A stretch of 64,000 nt of DNA. It comes from Palaeococcus pacificus DY20341 (GTDB taxonomy: Archaea; Methanobacteriota_B; Thermococci; Thermococcales; Thermococcaceae). The translations under genes and the position numbers were made by a program. The stretch lies in the NCBI RefSeq assembly GCF_000725425.1, contig NZ_CP006019.1, positions 1,586,480-1,650,479 on the forward strand, written 5' to 3'. The notes under the pieces are model-generated. The model searched no databases and was not told the DNA's origin. It was given only the letters and a program-made list of their open reading frames with translations. Shown piece by piece: positions 8,339 through 16,077 of this stretch (its first letter is position 1; each line of letters begins with the position of its first letter).

Positions 8339-8545
8339 TCAAGCCACCTCCGCTTCATAGCCAAACTTTGCAATAGCACTAATTAGATCCTCAACTGTGA
8401 GCTTTGACTCGTCGTACTCAACAACAGCCTTCTTCTCTTTCAAGCTGACTTCCGCCTTTGCCCCGATCTTCTCTAAAGCTCTTTTAATCGTCATTACACA
8501 GTGCTGACAGCTCATATTTTTAACATTCAAAACAACTTCTGCCAT
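8339..8545 (-). CDS. CopZ-like HMA-domain metallochaperone
   Basis: A 68-aa single heavy-metal-associated domain with the metal-binding loop NMSCQHCVMTIKRAL near residues 9-23 and the usual beta-alpha-beta-beta-alpha-beta pattern. Such proteins carry Cu+ or Zn2+ to P-type ATPases. The ATG at 8545 is preceded by GGTGAT. It is followed after 1 nt by the YHS-domain gene. The closest potential client in this window is the P1B ATPase at 1387-3477, which has its own HMA domain, so the true partner may be elsewhere. Confidence 0.9.
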   Translation of the reverse strand: MAEVVLNVKNMSCQHCVMTIKRALEKIGAKAEVSLKEKKAVVEYDESKLTVEDLISAIAKFGYEAEVA

Positions 8546-8641
8546 GCTAATCACCAGTCTAGACTATGTTTGAAAGCTTATTGTTCTTATTCTTTCCAAA
8601 GTGAGAATAGAAAAAGGTCCAAACTTTAAAAATTGACAAAT

Positions 8642-9019
8642 TTACAAGGAGTTGATTATCTCTTTGAGCCTTTCTTCCATAGGCCTCATGAGCTCAACTA
8701 TCTCATCCCCAGCTACTTTCCAAGCGACACTTGGCAACCCAATTCCCAAATAAACCCCATCCTCTCTAACATAGCCAAAAGCAGTACATGGAATTAGAGC
8801 GCCAATGTTCGGGTTGATTTTTACTAACTCCGCAATTACATCTCTATCGCATATGAAAAGCACATGATAATCCGCTATAATTCCATCTTCCCTCTCCACT
8901 ATGCTGACTGGAACTCGTTCACCAACAATAAGGAATCCTTCCCCTTCAACCCTCTCCTTAAGCTCCTCCCAGAGATCATCCAAGTCCCTCTCAAATTTTT
9001 TAACATAGTAAAACTCCAT
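8642..9019 (-). CDS. DUF302 family protein (paralogue 3)
   Basis: A 125-aa DUF302 protein (MEFYYVKKFERDLDDLWEEL...) with the same core as the other two copies: VLFICDRDVIAELVKIN and GALIPCTAFGYV. GGAGGT lies 6 nt before ATG 9019, whereas the ATG 6 nt earlier abuts the ribosome site. It starts 2 nt after the stop of the CoA-binding protein gene and is cotranscribed with it. Function unknown; the repeated linkage of this family to thiol and metal genes here is notable. Confidence 0.85.
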   Translation of the reverse strand: MEFYYVKKFERDLDDLWEELKERVEGEGFLIVGERVPVSIVEREDGIIADYHVLFICDRDVIAELVKINPNIGALIPCTAFGYVREDGVYLGIGLPSVAWKVAGDEIVELMRPMEERLKEIINSL

Positions 9020-9021
9020 TC

Positions 9022-9414
9022 TCATACCTCCAAGAACATTCTTTTGTCGCTCGTCTCGACCATTATGCATTTTATAAAGCTATATTCAATGTTTTCCTTT
9101 TCTACGAGTTCTCTAATCTCCTCGCTCTCAGCTCCAGGCTGGAACCAAAGTTTTCTAAATCCAGCTTCAATAGCCTCTTTTGCCACTTTAACTCCTACTT
9201 TCGGAGGAACAACAAAAACGATTACATCAACATCCTTTGGCAGATCCTTAACGCTCTTGTAGCATTTTAACCCCTCAATCTCATCATAATTTGGATTAAC
9301 AGGCAGGACTTCAAACCCCTTCTTCTTTAAGTCCTTGAGAATAATGTTTCCATACTTAGCGGGATTAGGGCTTGCTCCTACTAAAGCGATTTTCTTAAAA
9401 TCTCCCACATTCAT
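9022..9414 (-). CDS. CoA-binding domain protein (YccU-like)
   Basis: A 130-aa Rossmann-like CoA-binding protein. It has the nucleotide-binding start KKIALVGASPNPAKYGNII, then VLPVNPNYDEIEGLKCY, VDVIVFVVPP and FRKLWFQPGAESEEI, all typical of the YccU/CoA-binding family. The physiological role is unclear; it may bind CoA or a CoA thioester. The Shine-Dalgarno is weak. The promoter is clear: a TATA box (GGTATAAAAAGG, minus strand, about 9447-9456) preceded by the element at 9462-9473. It heads a two-gene operon with DUF302 paralogue 3. Confidence 0.88.
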   Translation of the reverse strand: MNVGDFKKIALVGASPNPAKYGNIILKDLKKKGFEVLPVNPNYDEIEGLKCYKSVKDLPKDVDVIVFVVPPKVGVKVAKEAIEAGFRKLWFQPGAESEEIRELVEKENIEYSFIKCIMVETSDKRMFLEV

Positions 9415-9446
9415 TTATATCACCAAAGTTGAATAAACGTTCACCC

Positions 9447-9473
9447 TTTTTATACCTTGCTGGGCAAAAATGA
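9447..9473 (-). promoter_or_regulatory. Promoter of the CoA-binding/DUF302 operon with TCATTTTTGCCC element
   Basis: On the minus strand TCATTTTTGCCC (9462-9473) is followed after 7 bp by the TATA box TATAAAAAG. The 12-mer is identical to that at 18974-18985, which has the same 7-bp spacing to its TATA box. The role is inferred. Confidence 0.5.
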
Positions 9474-9484
9474 ATAAAAAAGGG

Positions 9485-10054
9485 CTAAATTTTTCCAACC
9501 AAATCTAAACTTACTTTTAGTGTTTCCTTGCCCGGCTCCCAGCTCGCTGGACAGACCTGTCCGGGGTGTTCCCTTACGTACTTGGAGGCTCTAAGTCTTC
9601 TGAGTATCTCCTTCGCGCTCCTGCCTATGCTCAAATCGTGCATCTCCATGTGCACAACTTTCCCATCAGGGTCTATTATGAAGGTTGCCCTCCATGAGAG
9701 ACCTTCCTCCTCGATATATGTCCCGAAGAGCCTTGAAATCTTTCCAGCCGGATCGGCGAGCATTGGGTATCTTATCTTTTTAATTGCTGGTGAAGTGTCG
9801 TGCCAAGCTTTGTGAACGTAAGCTGTGTCTGTAGAGACGCTTAAAATTTCTGCACCTTCTTTTTGGAACTCTTCATAGTACTCAGCGAGCTCCTCAAGTT
9901 CCGTTGGGCACACAAATGTAAAGTCCGCCGGATAAAACGCTAAAACAACCCACTTGCCTTCGTTAAGATAGTCTGAAAGCTTAATCTTCTTTATTTCTCC
10001 TTCGTGGTAGGCATCTGCTTCAAAATCTGGAACTTTTTCTCCAACCCTAATCAT
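9485..10054 (-). CDS. Peroxiredoxin (AhpC/TSA, 2-Cys type)
   Basis: A 189-aa thiol peroxidase that reduces hydrogen peroxide and organic peroxides in the cytosol. The peroxidatic Cys is in DFTFVCPTELEEL (near residue 47) and the resolving Cys in HPGQVCPASW near residue 167, which makes it a typical 2-Cys peroxiredoxin. ATG 10054 follows GGGGTGG by 5 nt; a GTG 9 nt upstream lies inside that site. The promoter at 10104-10127 carries a TTAGG-N4-CCTAA palindrome like one at the iron-permease promoter, suggesting iron- or redox-linked control. The electron donor is not encoded next to it. Confidence 0.93.
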   Translation of the reverse strand: MIRVGEKVPDFEADAYHEGEIKKIKLSDYLNEGKWVVLAFYPADFTFVCPTELEELAEYYEEFQKEGAEILSVSTDTAYVHKAWHDTSPAIKKIRYPMLADPAGKISRLFGTYIEEEGLSWRATFIIDPDGKVVHMEMHDLSIGRSAKEILRRLRASKYVREHPGQVCPASWEPGKETLKVSLDLVGKI

Positions 10055-10103
10055 TTCGACCACCCCAATTTTTTGGTTTGTATTTCATACTATGTTATAT
10101 TTA

Positions 10104-10127
10104 TTTATAAACTTTAGGGTTGCCTAA
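10104..10127 (-). promoter_or_regulatory. Peroxiredoxin promoter with TTAGG-N4-CCTAA palindrome
   Basis: A TATA box (TTTATAAA, 10104-10111) is preceded on the minus strand by the perfect 5+5 bp inverted repeat at 10114-10127 (arms TTAGG and CCTAA). The element overlaps the BRE position. A closely similar 14-mer occurs at 16078-16091 in the FTR1 promoter. The layout resembles DtxR-family operators; the regulator gene is not in the window. Confidence 0.6.
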
Positions 10128-10287
10128 CTTTTAAGATGAATATCAAAAACTGCAATAACAAGATCTAAATATAAAAACTTGATTTGAACTCCTTAAAAGC
10201 CCTAATAATCATTTTTTTAAGTGCGAATTCTTCAAAAGAATCCAATTTTCGCCGAATCAAATACGAAATAGAAAGAAAAGTTGAAAA

Positions 10288-10809
10288 TCACCCTCCTTGG
10301 AGGAGAAGCCCCGGAAGTTGGGGTTGCCTCTGGTTGAGCTCTTGATCTATCATAAAAATAGCCTCTGGGCTGCCCTTTACAAACTTGAGCCTGTCTACAA
10401 TCCTTTTGACACTCGCTTCCTCCTCAACCTGCTCGTTTATGAACCACTCTAAAAAGGCCCTCGTTGAGTAGTCCTTTTCTTCTTCCGCCAAAGCAGCAAG
10501 CTCATTTATACACTTGCTTATGAACTGCTCGTGTTCGTATGCTGCCTCAAATGCATCTAGTGGTGACTTCCACTCCTTTGGTGGTTTTTGGATCTCTTTA
10601 AGTTCAACTCTGCCGTTGCGGTCGTAGATGTAGTTGTAGAATCTCAATGCGTGCCCAAGCTCTTCCTCGGCCTGAGCCTTCATCCAAGATGCAAAGCCCT
10701 CTAAGTTAATGTCCTCAAAATACGCAGCCATTGAGAAGTACAAGTATGCTGAATAAAGCTCCCTGTTAAGCTGTTCATTTAACGCCTCCAGCATCTTTTC
10801 GCTCAACAT
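10288..10809 (-). CDS. Ferritin (iron-storage protein)
   Basis: A 173-aa four-helix-bundle ferritin that oxidises and stores iron. Ferroxidase-centre residues are visible in helix A ([17 protein letters not shown]), helix B ([15 protein letters not shown]) and helix C/D ([15 protein letters not shown] and [12 protein letters not shown]). Length and sequence style match the archaeal ferritin group. It starts with ATG at 10809 behind GGGGGTGG. It lies downstream of the stand-alone region that carries the peroxiredoxin promoter, so peroxide and iron functions are adjacent. The C-terminus is a short Pro/Gln/Gly-rich tail. Confidence 0.95.
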   Translation of the reverse strand: MLSEKMLEALNEQLNRELYSAYLYFSMAAYFEDINLEGFASWMKAQAEEELGHALRFYNYIYDRNGRVELKEIQKPPKEWKSPLDAFEAAYEHEQFISKCINELAALAEEEKDYSTRAFLEWFINEQVEEEASVKRIVDRLKFVKGSPEAIFMIDQELNQRQPQLPGLLLQGG

Positions 10810-10919
10810 TCCACCACCCCCATAGAACTATAGAGTAACAAAGTATTTATTTTTTTCTTTTGATTTAATACTTCAGGCATAAAAAGAGATAAAAAGTATT
10901 AGAAAAAGGACAAATTTTT

Positions 10920-12011
10920 TCAAACAATGTTTTCCTTTTCCAATTCTTCCAGTATTTTGATGAACTCTTCGTATTTTCCTTGTGTTATTACCCTTTCAGG
11001 CCTAAACGGGCAATCGCAGTAGGGATACTCCAAGAAAGCCTGATAAGTCCCAATTTCCCTTGCTATCTTAACGATTTCCTCTTTGTCCATTCCCAAAAGT
11101 GGCCTGTGAATTGGAAATCTAACTCCCATAGTCTCTATGAAAAGGTTCGACAGTGTTTGTGAAGCTACTTGGCCAAGGGAATCTCCTGTAACTATTCCCA
11201 AAGCACCATTTTCCTTAGCTATTTCCGCCGCCCGCCTAAGCATTGCTATTTTACACACGACACATGTCCATTCCCTCATTTTCAAGCGGTTTAAAACCAC
11301 AACATAGGGTTTGAGGATTTCGAAATGGTTCTCCATGATGAGCTCAATGTCCTTTGGGGAGTAGTCGTTGAGAATTTTAACGGTATTTTCTACGACTTTC
11401 CTTGCATTCTTTCCTTGGTCAAAGTGCACCGCCATAACCTCGGCGCCTCTCTTCATCATTAAGAAAGCAGCGACCGGGGAATCAATGCCCCCGCTCAAAA
11501 GAACAACAACTTTTCCTTGCGTCCCTATGGGCAGGCCGCCGACACCTTTAATCTTCTCAAAGAAAACATACGCCCTCTTGTTTATTATTTCAATTCCAAC
11601 CACAAGCTCGGGATTTTCCAAATCAACTTTCCAACCAAATTCTCCTACAACGAAAGCACCAATCTCCCTATTGACCTCAACAGAAGTCTTGAGAAAGGTT
11701 TTATCCAAGCGTTGAGTTTCAACCCTAAAGCTTTTTGGAGCAAAGCCCTTCAAAGCTTCTCTTAAATAGTCCGGCACTTCATCATAGCTCATCTCTTTCG
11801 CAGGTGAAACGGAAACTACTCCTGGAACTTTTGCAATAATTTTGGCTGCTTCATCCGGAGCATCAACGAGTATTCTTCCTCTAATCAGCTTTGCCTTCGC
11901 TTTAATCCCCTTTCTCTCCAAGGCCGCCAGAATGTTCTCCATGAGCTTCCTCTCAAATTCTCTCCTTTTTCCCCTCTTTACTGCTATCTCTCCGTATCGA
12001 ACTAATATCAT
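10920..12011 (-). CDS. thiI: tRNA 4-thiouridine synthetase ThiI
   Basis: A 363-aa enzyme that activates uridine-8 of tRNA for sulfur insertion and may also serve thiazole sulfur transfer. It has an N-terminal ferredoxin-like/THUMP region (residues about 1-165) and a PP-loop adenylation domain with VVLLSGGIDSPVAAFLM near residue 170. It lacks the C-terminal rhodanese domain of some bacterial ThiI proteins. Cysteines in TCVVCK and YCDCPF may take part in sulfur handling. ATG 12011 follows GGGTGGTT, which lies at the end of the E1-like gene; 1 nt separates the genes. This points to coordinated sulfur-carrier chemistry. Confidence 0.92.
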   Translation of the reverse strand: MILVRYGEIAVKRGKRREFERKLMENILAALERKGIKAKAKLIRGRILVDAPDEAAKIIAKVPGVVSVSPAKEMSYDEVPDYLREALKGFAPKSFRVETQRLDKTFLKTSVEVNREIGAFVVGEFGWKVDLENPELVVGIEIINKRAYVFFEKIKGVGGLPIGTQGKVVVLLSGGIDSPVAAFLMMKRGAEVMAVHFDQGKNARKVVENTVKILNDYSPKDIELIMENHFEILKPYVVVLNRLKMREWTCVVCKIAMLRRAAEIAKENGALGIVTGDSLGQVASQTLSNLFIETMGVRFPIHRPLLGMDKEEIVKIAREIGTYQAFLEYPYCDCPFRPERVITQGKYEEFIKILEELEKENIV

Positions 12012-12012
12012 C

Positions 12013-12972
12013 TCAACCACCCAGATAGCGTGCAAAGAAGTTTTTAGCCTCTTTTTCATCCTCGGCTCCTCTAACTATCATTCTTCCGCTCTTAAATATC
12101 AGTATTTCAGCATAGTCGTCTTCAAACTGGATGAACTGCGACGTCTTGATGTACTCCTTGCCCAAAGAATCGAGCCTTTTAGCGAGCTCATCCAGGCTGA
12201 TGTTCATCTTCTCGGGAGGAGTTATTTGAATTGAGCCGTCACACATTCTCTCTATCTTCATCTGCTTCTCCAAAAAGACAAAATTGTACCTGACGCAAGC
12301 ATCACAATCATCTCTTCTTGGGATATCTATCTTCTCAAAGTCAAAGGTTTTGGTATCGAAAAATATCATCTCGCTTTTAACTTCTTCTCCAAGGAGGATT
12401 TTAGCCGCTAAAGCAACTGCTATGGATGCAGCTAAGGAGGGGACGTAGCTCATTATACCCGCAACGGCACACGTGGGCATAGGCCTTGAAGGCAATTTTG
12501 GCATGAAGCACCTAAAGCACGCTGTCTTTCCTGGAATTATGGGCATCACGTTACCATAAGTGCTTAAAACACCAACGTAAATCCACGGCTTATTGTTCTT
12601 AACGCAGTAGTCGTTTATAACTTGTCTCGTATAAATGTTGTCTGTTCCGTCTATTATAAGGTCAGCTTCGTCCAAAAGGTGAACCGTCGAAGGGTTAAGA
12701 TCTTCAAAGTAGCCTTTAACCCCAAACTTTTCCTTCAAAACATCGACTTTAGGCTTATCGACATCCCCTTCTTCATAGATAGTTCTAGGCAAATCATTGT
12801 AGTCCACAAAGTCTCTATCAATAACTATAATCTCACCAACGCCAAGCTTTTTGAGAAAATAAACCTCCCAGCTCCCTAATGCCCCTGCACCAACGACAGC
12901 GACTTTAGCTTTGGAAAGCTTTCTCTGTCCCTCTAAACCAATGATTGGGAAGTGTCTTGAAAATACCTCCAT
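12013..12972 (-). CDS. ThiF/MoeB/HesA-family E1-like adenylyltransferase
   Basis: A 319-aa enzyme that adenylates the C-terminus of a ubiquitin-like sulfur carrier. It has the Rossmann motif VAVVGAGALGSWEVYFL near residues 25-41, the nucleotide and Asp segment DRDFVDYNDLPRT, ADLIIDGTDN, a zinc site made of CFRCF and CDAC, and a candidate catalytic Cys in TCAVAGIMS. The last 80 residues form an extra C-terminal domain. Operon order with thiI downstream implies thiamine or tRNA thiolation. The MoaD-like carrier at 30321-30575 is unlinked. The ATG at 12972 is downstream of a divergent regulatory region with a 12-bp inverted repeat. Confidence 0.88.
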   Translation of the reverse strand: MEVFSRHFPIIGLEGQRKLSKAKVAVVGAGALGSWEVYFLKKLGVGEIIVIDRDFVDYNDLPRTIYEEGDVDKPKVDVLKEKFGVKGYFEDLNPSTVHLLDEADLIIDGTDNIYTRQVINDYCVKNNKPWIYVGVLSTYGNVMPIIPGKTACFRCFMPKLPSRPMPTCAVAGIMSYVPSLAASIAVALAAKILLGEEVKSEMIFFDTKTFDFEKIDIPRRDDCDACVRYNFVFLEKQMKIERMCDGSIQITPPEKMNISLDELAKRLDSLGKEYIKTSQFIQFEDDYAEILIFKSGRMIVRGAEDEKEAKNFFARYLGG

Positions 12973-13020
12973 TTTCTCACCACCAAACCTTGTTTGTTTC
13001 TTCTATTTATGAAGTTATCT

Positions 13021-13078
13021 TCACAAAATTGGGTAGTTATAAAAGGAGGCAAAATTTTTAATTCTGCCAATTTTGTGA
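13021..13078. repeat. 12-bp perfect inverted repeat in a divergent promoter region
   Basis: TCACAAAATTGG (13021-13032) and its exact complement CCAATTTTGTGA (13067-13078) flank a 34-bp spacer that contains the TATA-like sequence TTATAAAAGG. The pair lies between the ThiF-like gene (minus) and the DUF1450/DsrE genes (plus). It may be an operator for looping or two sites in opposite orientation. A second inverted repeat, TCATTTT/AAAATGA (13091-13108), follows. Confidence 0.6.
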
Positions 13079-13151
13079 AATAGTAACTTTTCATTTTGCT
13101 AAAAATGAAGCCTATAAGCATGATGGAATTTTTAGTAAATTGGTGACATCT

Positions 13152-13361
13152 ATGAAAGCTGAAGTCTGTGAATATTGTGCTGGGGATAATTTAGAGAGAA
13201 TAAAAAGCATTCTAGAATCAAAAGGACATGAAGTGGAAGTTACAGGATGCATTGGCCTATGCGCTAAATACGGCTGTGGGAGAATTAACGTTAAGATAGG
13301 AGAAAAAGAAATATCCGTTGAGAGCTTGGAAGAGTTCAAAAGAACTGTGGAGGCGCTCTAA
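13152..13361 (+). CDS. DUF1450-like small Cys-rich protein
   Basis: A 69-aa protein with cysteines in CEYC (residues 5-8) and in GCIGLCAKYGC (about 33-43). This is the spacing of DUF1450/YuzB-type, thioredoxin-fold [2Fe-2S]-like proteins. A metal or Fe-S cluster is likely, but function is not known. ATG 13152 follows GGTGA with 5 nt spacing. Its stop overlaps the ATG of the DsrE-like gene (TAATG), so the two are cotranslated. Confidence 0.75.
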   Translation: MKAEVCEYCAGDNLERIKSILESKGHEVEVTGCIGLCAKYGCGRINVKIGEKEISVESLEEFKRTVEAL

Positions 13362-13693
13362 TGGCTAAGGTTTTGATAATAATCTCTACAGCTGAAATAG
13401 GGAAAGCTCTAACGGGATTTATGTATGCAGTCAACTCAGTAAGGTATAATTGGCTTGAAGAAGTTGAAGTTGTGCTCTTTGGCCCAATAGAGCGAGAAAT
13501 TGCAAGAGGAAATGAAAAGCTAATGCCATGGATAGAAAAGCTCAACGACCTCAACAAAACTCCGTATGCCTGCAGAAAGATAGCGGAAGATGAAGGCATT
13601 GTGGAGGGCTTAAAGCCATACACAAAGGTGGAATACGTAGGGGCAATCATCTCAAAATTCATAACCGAGGGCTATGTCCCGATGGTCTTTTGA
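13361..13693 (+). CDS. DsrE-like family protein
   Basis: A 110-aa alpha/beta protein (KVLIIISTAEIGKALTGFMYAVNS..., VEVVLFGPIERE, near residues 3-50) with the DsrE/DsrF-like fold pattern used in sulfur-relay and sulfur-binding proteins. The single Cys (TPYACRKIAEDEGI, near residue 69) sits where DsrE-family members place a reactive Cys. It overlaps the DUF1450 gene by one base, so the pair may act in sulfur transfer. A run of seven T residues follows at 13704-13710. Confidence 0.75.
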   Translation: MAKVLIIISTAEIGKALTGFMYAVNSVRYNWLEEVEVVLFGPIEREIARGNEKLMPWIEKLNDLNKTPYACRKIAEDEGIVEGLKPYTKVEYVGAIISKFITEGYVPMVF

Positions 13694-13703
13694 TTTTGAA
13701 CTC

Positions 13704-13710
13704 TTTTTTT
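13704..13710 (+). terminator. Oligo-T terminator after the DsrE-like gene
   Basis: Seven consecutive T residues lie 11 bp after the stop codon. Archaeal RNA polymerase terminates at such tracts; the next gene has its own TATA-like region (AATATAAC, about 13721). Confidence 0.5.
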
Positions 13711-13757
13711 CACAAATTTAATATAACTTCGACGCAAATTTTAATGTGGTGATGCCC

Positions 13758-14573
13758 ATGCAAAGAGCTTTAGTTACACTTACCTCTCCAGAGAGCAAGC
13801 GCTTAATTGCTAAAGCTGTTGTGGCTCTGGATGAAGTCCAATACGCCTTAAAGAATGGCTTCGTTTATATAGCAACAGGCACAACAGCCGCTTACATCAC
13901 GGAGGAGATTTTAGGAGAGAAAATTGAGAAAGAAAAGTGGACTGTCGGGATTATAAGCAAAGGGAGGACTTGTGTAACTCCAAAAGAAACATGGCCTAAA
14001 CATCTTGTTCTCTACAAAGGGAAGCCTTTCGAAGGTGAACCAATAGAAGCGTTGAAAGAGATGGGTCCTGATGATGTTTTCATCAAGGGAGCAAACGCTA
14101 TTGATCCAAATTGGAACGTGGCTGTCTTTGCTGCAGCTCCAGATGGTGGAACAATAGGAAAGACCTATGGGTGGACAATAGCAAAAGGCGTGCTCACAAT
14201 AACCCCCATAAGCCTTGAGAAGTTCGTACCAACACCTGTAGAGTACAGTGCGAAGATAACAGGAACAAGAGTCTTTGACTGGGGAACGGGGCTTTACTCA
14301 GCCTTAGTTCCAATCCCACACGCGATTCCAATAACAGAAATCGAAGCTTACGATATCTTAGCAAACGTTGATGCAGTGCCCATAGCGGCTGGTGGCGCTG
14401 GCGGAGCAGAAGGGAGCGTAACACTCGTTTTGGAGGGCGAAGATGAAGACATGGAGAGAGCAAAGGAAATAACTAAACAAATCAAGGGCGAGCCATACCT
14501 AAAACCATACACTGAGGATTGCGCTAAATGTCCGTTCGCAAAGACCTGCGGGCTTGGAAGCGGGACTTTTTAA
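13758..14573 (+). CDS. Conserved hypothetical protein with C-terminal Cys cluster
   Basis: A 271-aa cytosolic protein, not assigned to a known function. It is Gly/Ala-rich with several beta-alpha motifs (GFVYIATGTTAAYI near residue 34; VPIAAGGAGGAEGSVTLVLEG near residue 213). It ends in DCAKCPFAKTC, a C-x2-C-x6-C pattern that could bind zinc or an Fe-S cluster. GGTGAT lies upstream of ATG 13758; nearby GTG and ATG codons lie inside the ribosome site. It is flanked by the sulfur-type genes and the iron-transport genes. Confidence 0.75.
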   Translation: MQRALVTLTSPESKRLIAKAVVALDEVQYALKNGFVYIATGTTAAYITEEILGEKIEKEKWTVGIISKGRTCVTPKETWPKHLVLYKGKPFEGEPIEALKEMGPDDVFIKGANAIDPNWNVAVFAAAPDGGTIGKTYGWTIAKGVLTITPISLEKFVPTPVEYSAKITGTRVFDWGTGLYSALVPIPHAIPITEIEAYDILANVDAVPIAAGGAGGAEGSVTLVLEGEDEDMERAKEITKQIKGEPYLKPYTEDCAKCPFAKTCGLGSGTF

Positions 14574-14631
14574 CTCTCTTCCCTCTAAAATTTATAAACG
14601 CTTGTAAAAGACTTAGTTTTTGGTGAGAATA

Positions 14632-15198
14632 ATGAGGAGGAGCAGAGTAGTTGGGATAATTTTTCTCGTGCTCCTAATTTTGCCAATGGCTGCTGCTGAA
14701 GATGAATATGAAAACGATGAAGCTCAATTTGCGGGGTTGGCAGAGGCTGGCTTCATAATAATAACTGCTGGAATACTTTTCTACTCCATAATCAAGAGGA
14801 CGCCTTTTATAGACTACAAAAAGGGCAGCTTTTCCATAAACCTAAACCACGAAATGCCATTTTTAGAAGTCAGAGCTCCTTTGTATCCACTCGATATACA
14901 CCACTTCTTAGTGGTCTTAGGCTCTCTCCTGACCATACCCCACTTCATATCATGCCAAGACTACAGTACGCCATTTGGTCTAACCGGCCTTTTGCTGGGT
15001 TTTGCATTGCTCATTGAGAACGCAAGCGGCTTCTATGGGCGCTACTTACATGCAAAGGTCGAAAGGCTGAGGAGAGAAGTTAGCAGTCCTTATCTAAAAG
15101 AAGCCCTAAAAAAGTTTAGGAGGTGGAGGGAACTGCACATCGTTTGGACCGTCGTCATGTATTTAATCCTAGCACTCCACCTCGTTTTTGTGGACTAA
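14632..15198 (+). CDS. Putative di-haem-type membrane protein (ferric-reductase-like)
   Basis: A 188-aa protein with a signal-type N-terminus (VVGIIFLVLLILPMAAAED) and about four further hydrophobic stretches. His90/His91 and His104 lie 13-14 residues apart in one helix, and His169 and His183 lie 14 apart in another. This spacing is the hallmark of bis-haem b-type membrane cytochromes such as ferric-reductase domains. An acidic segment (EDEYENDEAQ) follows the signal region. The gene converges with the FTR1 iron permease and overlaps it by 4 bp. I infer a possible membrane iron or electron-transfer role; haem binding is unproven. ATG 14632 follows GGTGA by 5 nt. Confidence 0.5.
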   Translation: MRRSRVVGIIFLVLLILPMAAAEDEYENDEAQFAGLAEAGFIIITAGILFYSIIKRTPFIDYKKGSFSINLNHEMPFLEVRAPLYPLDIHHFLVVLGSLLTIPHFISCQDYSTPFGLTGLLLGFALLIENASGFYGRYLHAKVERLRREVSSPYLKEALKKFRRWRELHIVWTVVMYLILALHLVFVD

Positions 15199-16055
15199 TC
15201 CTTCAAAGTCCTTATACCTTGCATTTTTACACTCAGTTTTGGCTCTTTTTCATACGCTTTAACCATTAAGCGGAGACCGAATATCAAATAGCCCAGCTGC
15301 AGAATTAATCTTCCCCACTCCATTTTTGTGGAGTACCCAAAGAGCACCGCGAATATTGAGCCTATAGCTCCTTTATGAGACCAGATGCTGTCTTTAGGAA
15401 TTCCCAAGTCATAAGCGGTTTGAGCAAACCAGCCTAAGCTTAGTCCCTCTTCTTCGGCAAACTCAATCAGCTCATGCGTTCCATAGCCCAAAAGCCCCGC
15501 TGCAACGAATATTAAGAGTATTGAGCTGTAGTAAAAGAAAGTCCTGAGGTTTATCTTCATTCCAATGCCGTAGATAAGGTAAGCCAAGCCTAAAGCTCCA
15601 GCCAGTCCTAAAATCAAGCCCAATAGAGTGCCGCTTAAGTCTTGAGTTGCAAACGGTGTTAAAAAGAGTACAGTCTCTAAGCCTTCTCTAAAGACCACTA
15701 TGAACGTGAAAGCTGTCAAAGCCAAAGGATTTATTGCCTGAGACACTTTACTCTCTATCTCAGCTTTTATGTTTCTGCCCTTAGTTGCCATCCAGTATAT
15801 CATGCTTGTCAAAACGACAACGGCTAAGTACGATGCCAGCCCTTCAAATAGCTCTTTCTCTTCTAAACCGCCATATATTTTGAGGATAAGTCCTCCCAAG
15901 ATTACACTTGCCAATACTGAAAGTCCAACACCAGTCCAGACATTTTTGATTTGTTCATTTCTTTCCGTCCTTTTTAGATAGGCAAAGATAATTGCCACAA
16001 TTATAGCAGCTTCCAAAGCCTCCCTAAAGGTAATGAGGAAAGCGCCAACGTTCAT
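15195..16055 (-). CDS. FTR1-family iron permease
   Basis: A 286-aa membrane permease with about seven helices. Both hallmark motifs are present: FREALEA (residues about 10-16) and FREGLET (about 123-129). In FTR1/EfeU proteins their glutamates move iron. No EfeO, EfeB or ferroxidase gene is adjacent; the only neighbour with a possible redox function is the convergent His-rich membrane protein. The ATG at 16055 follows GGAGGTG. The promoter carries two overlapping inverted repeats that suggest DtxR/MDR1-type iron repression. Confidence 0.92.
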   Translation of the reverse strand: MNVGAFLITFREALEAAIIVAIIFAYLKRTERNEQIKNVWTGVGLSVLASVILGGLILKIYGGLEEKELFEGLASYLAVVVLTSMIYWMATKGRNIKAEIESKVSQAINPLALTAFTFIVVFREGLETVLFLTPFATQDLSGTLLGLILGLAGALGLAYLIYGIGMKINLRTFFYYSSILLIFVAAGLLGYGTHELIEFAEEEGLSLGWFAQTAYDLGIPKDSIWSHKGAIGSIFAVLFGYSTKMEWGRLILQLGYLIFGLRLMVKAYEKEPKLSVKMQGIRTLKD

Positions 16056-16077
16056 AGATTAGCACCTCCAATATTTA

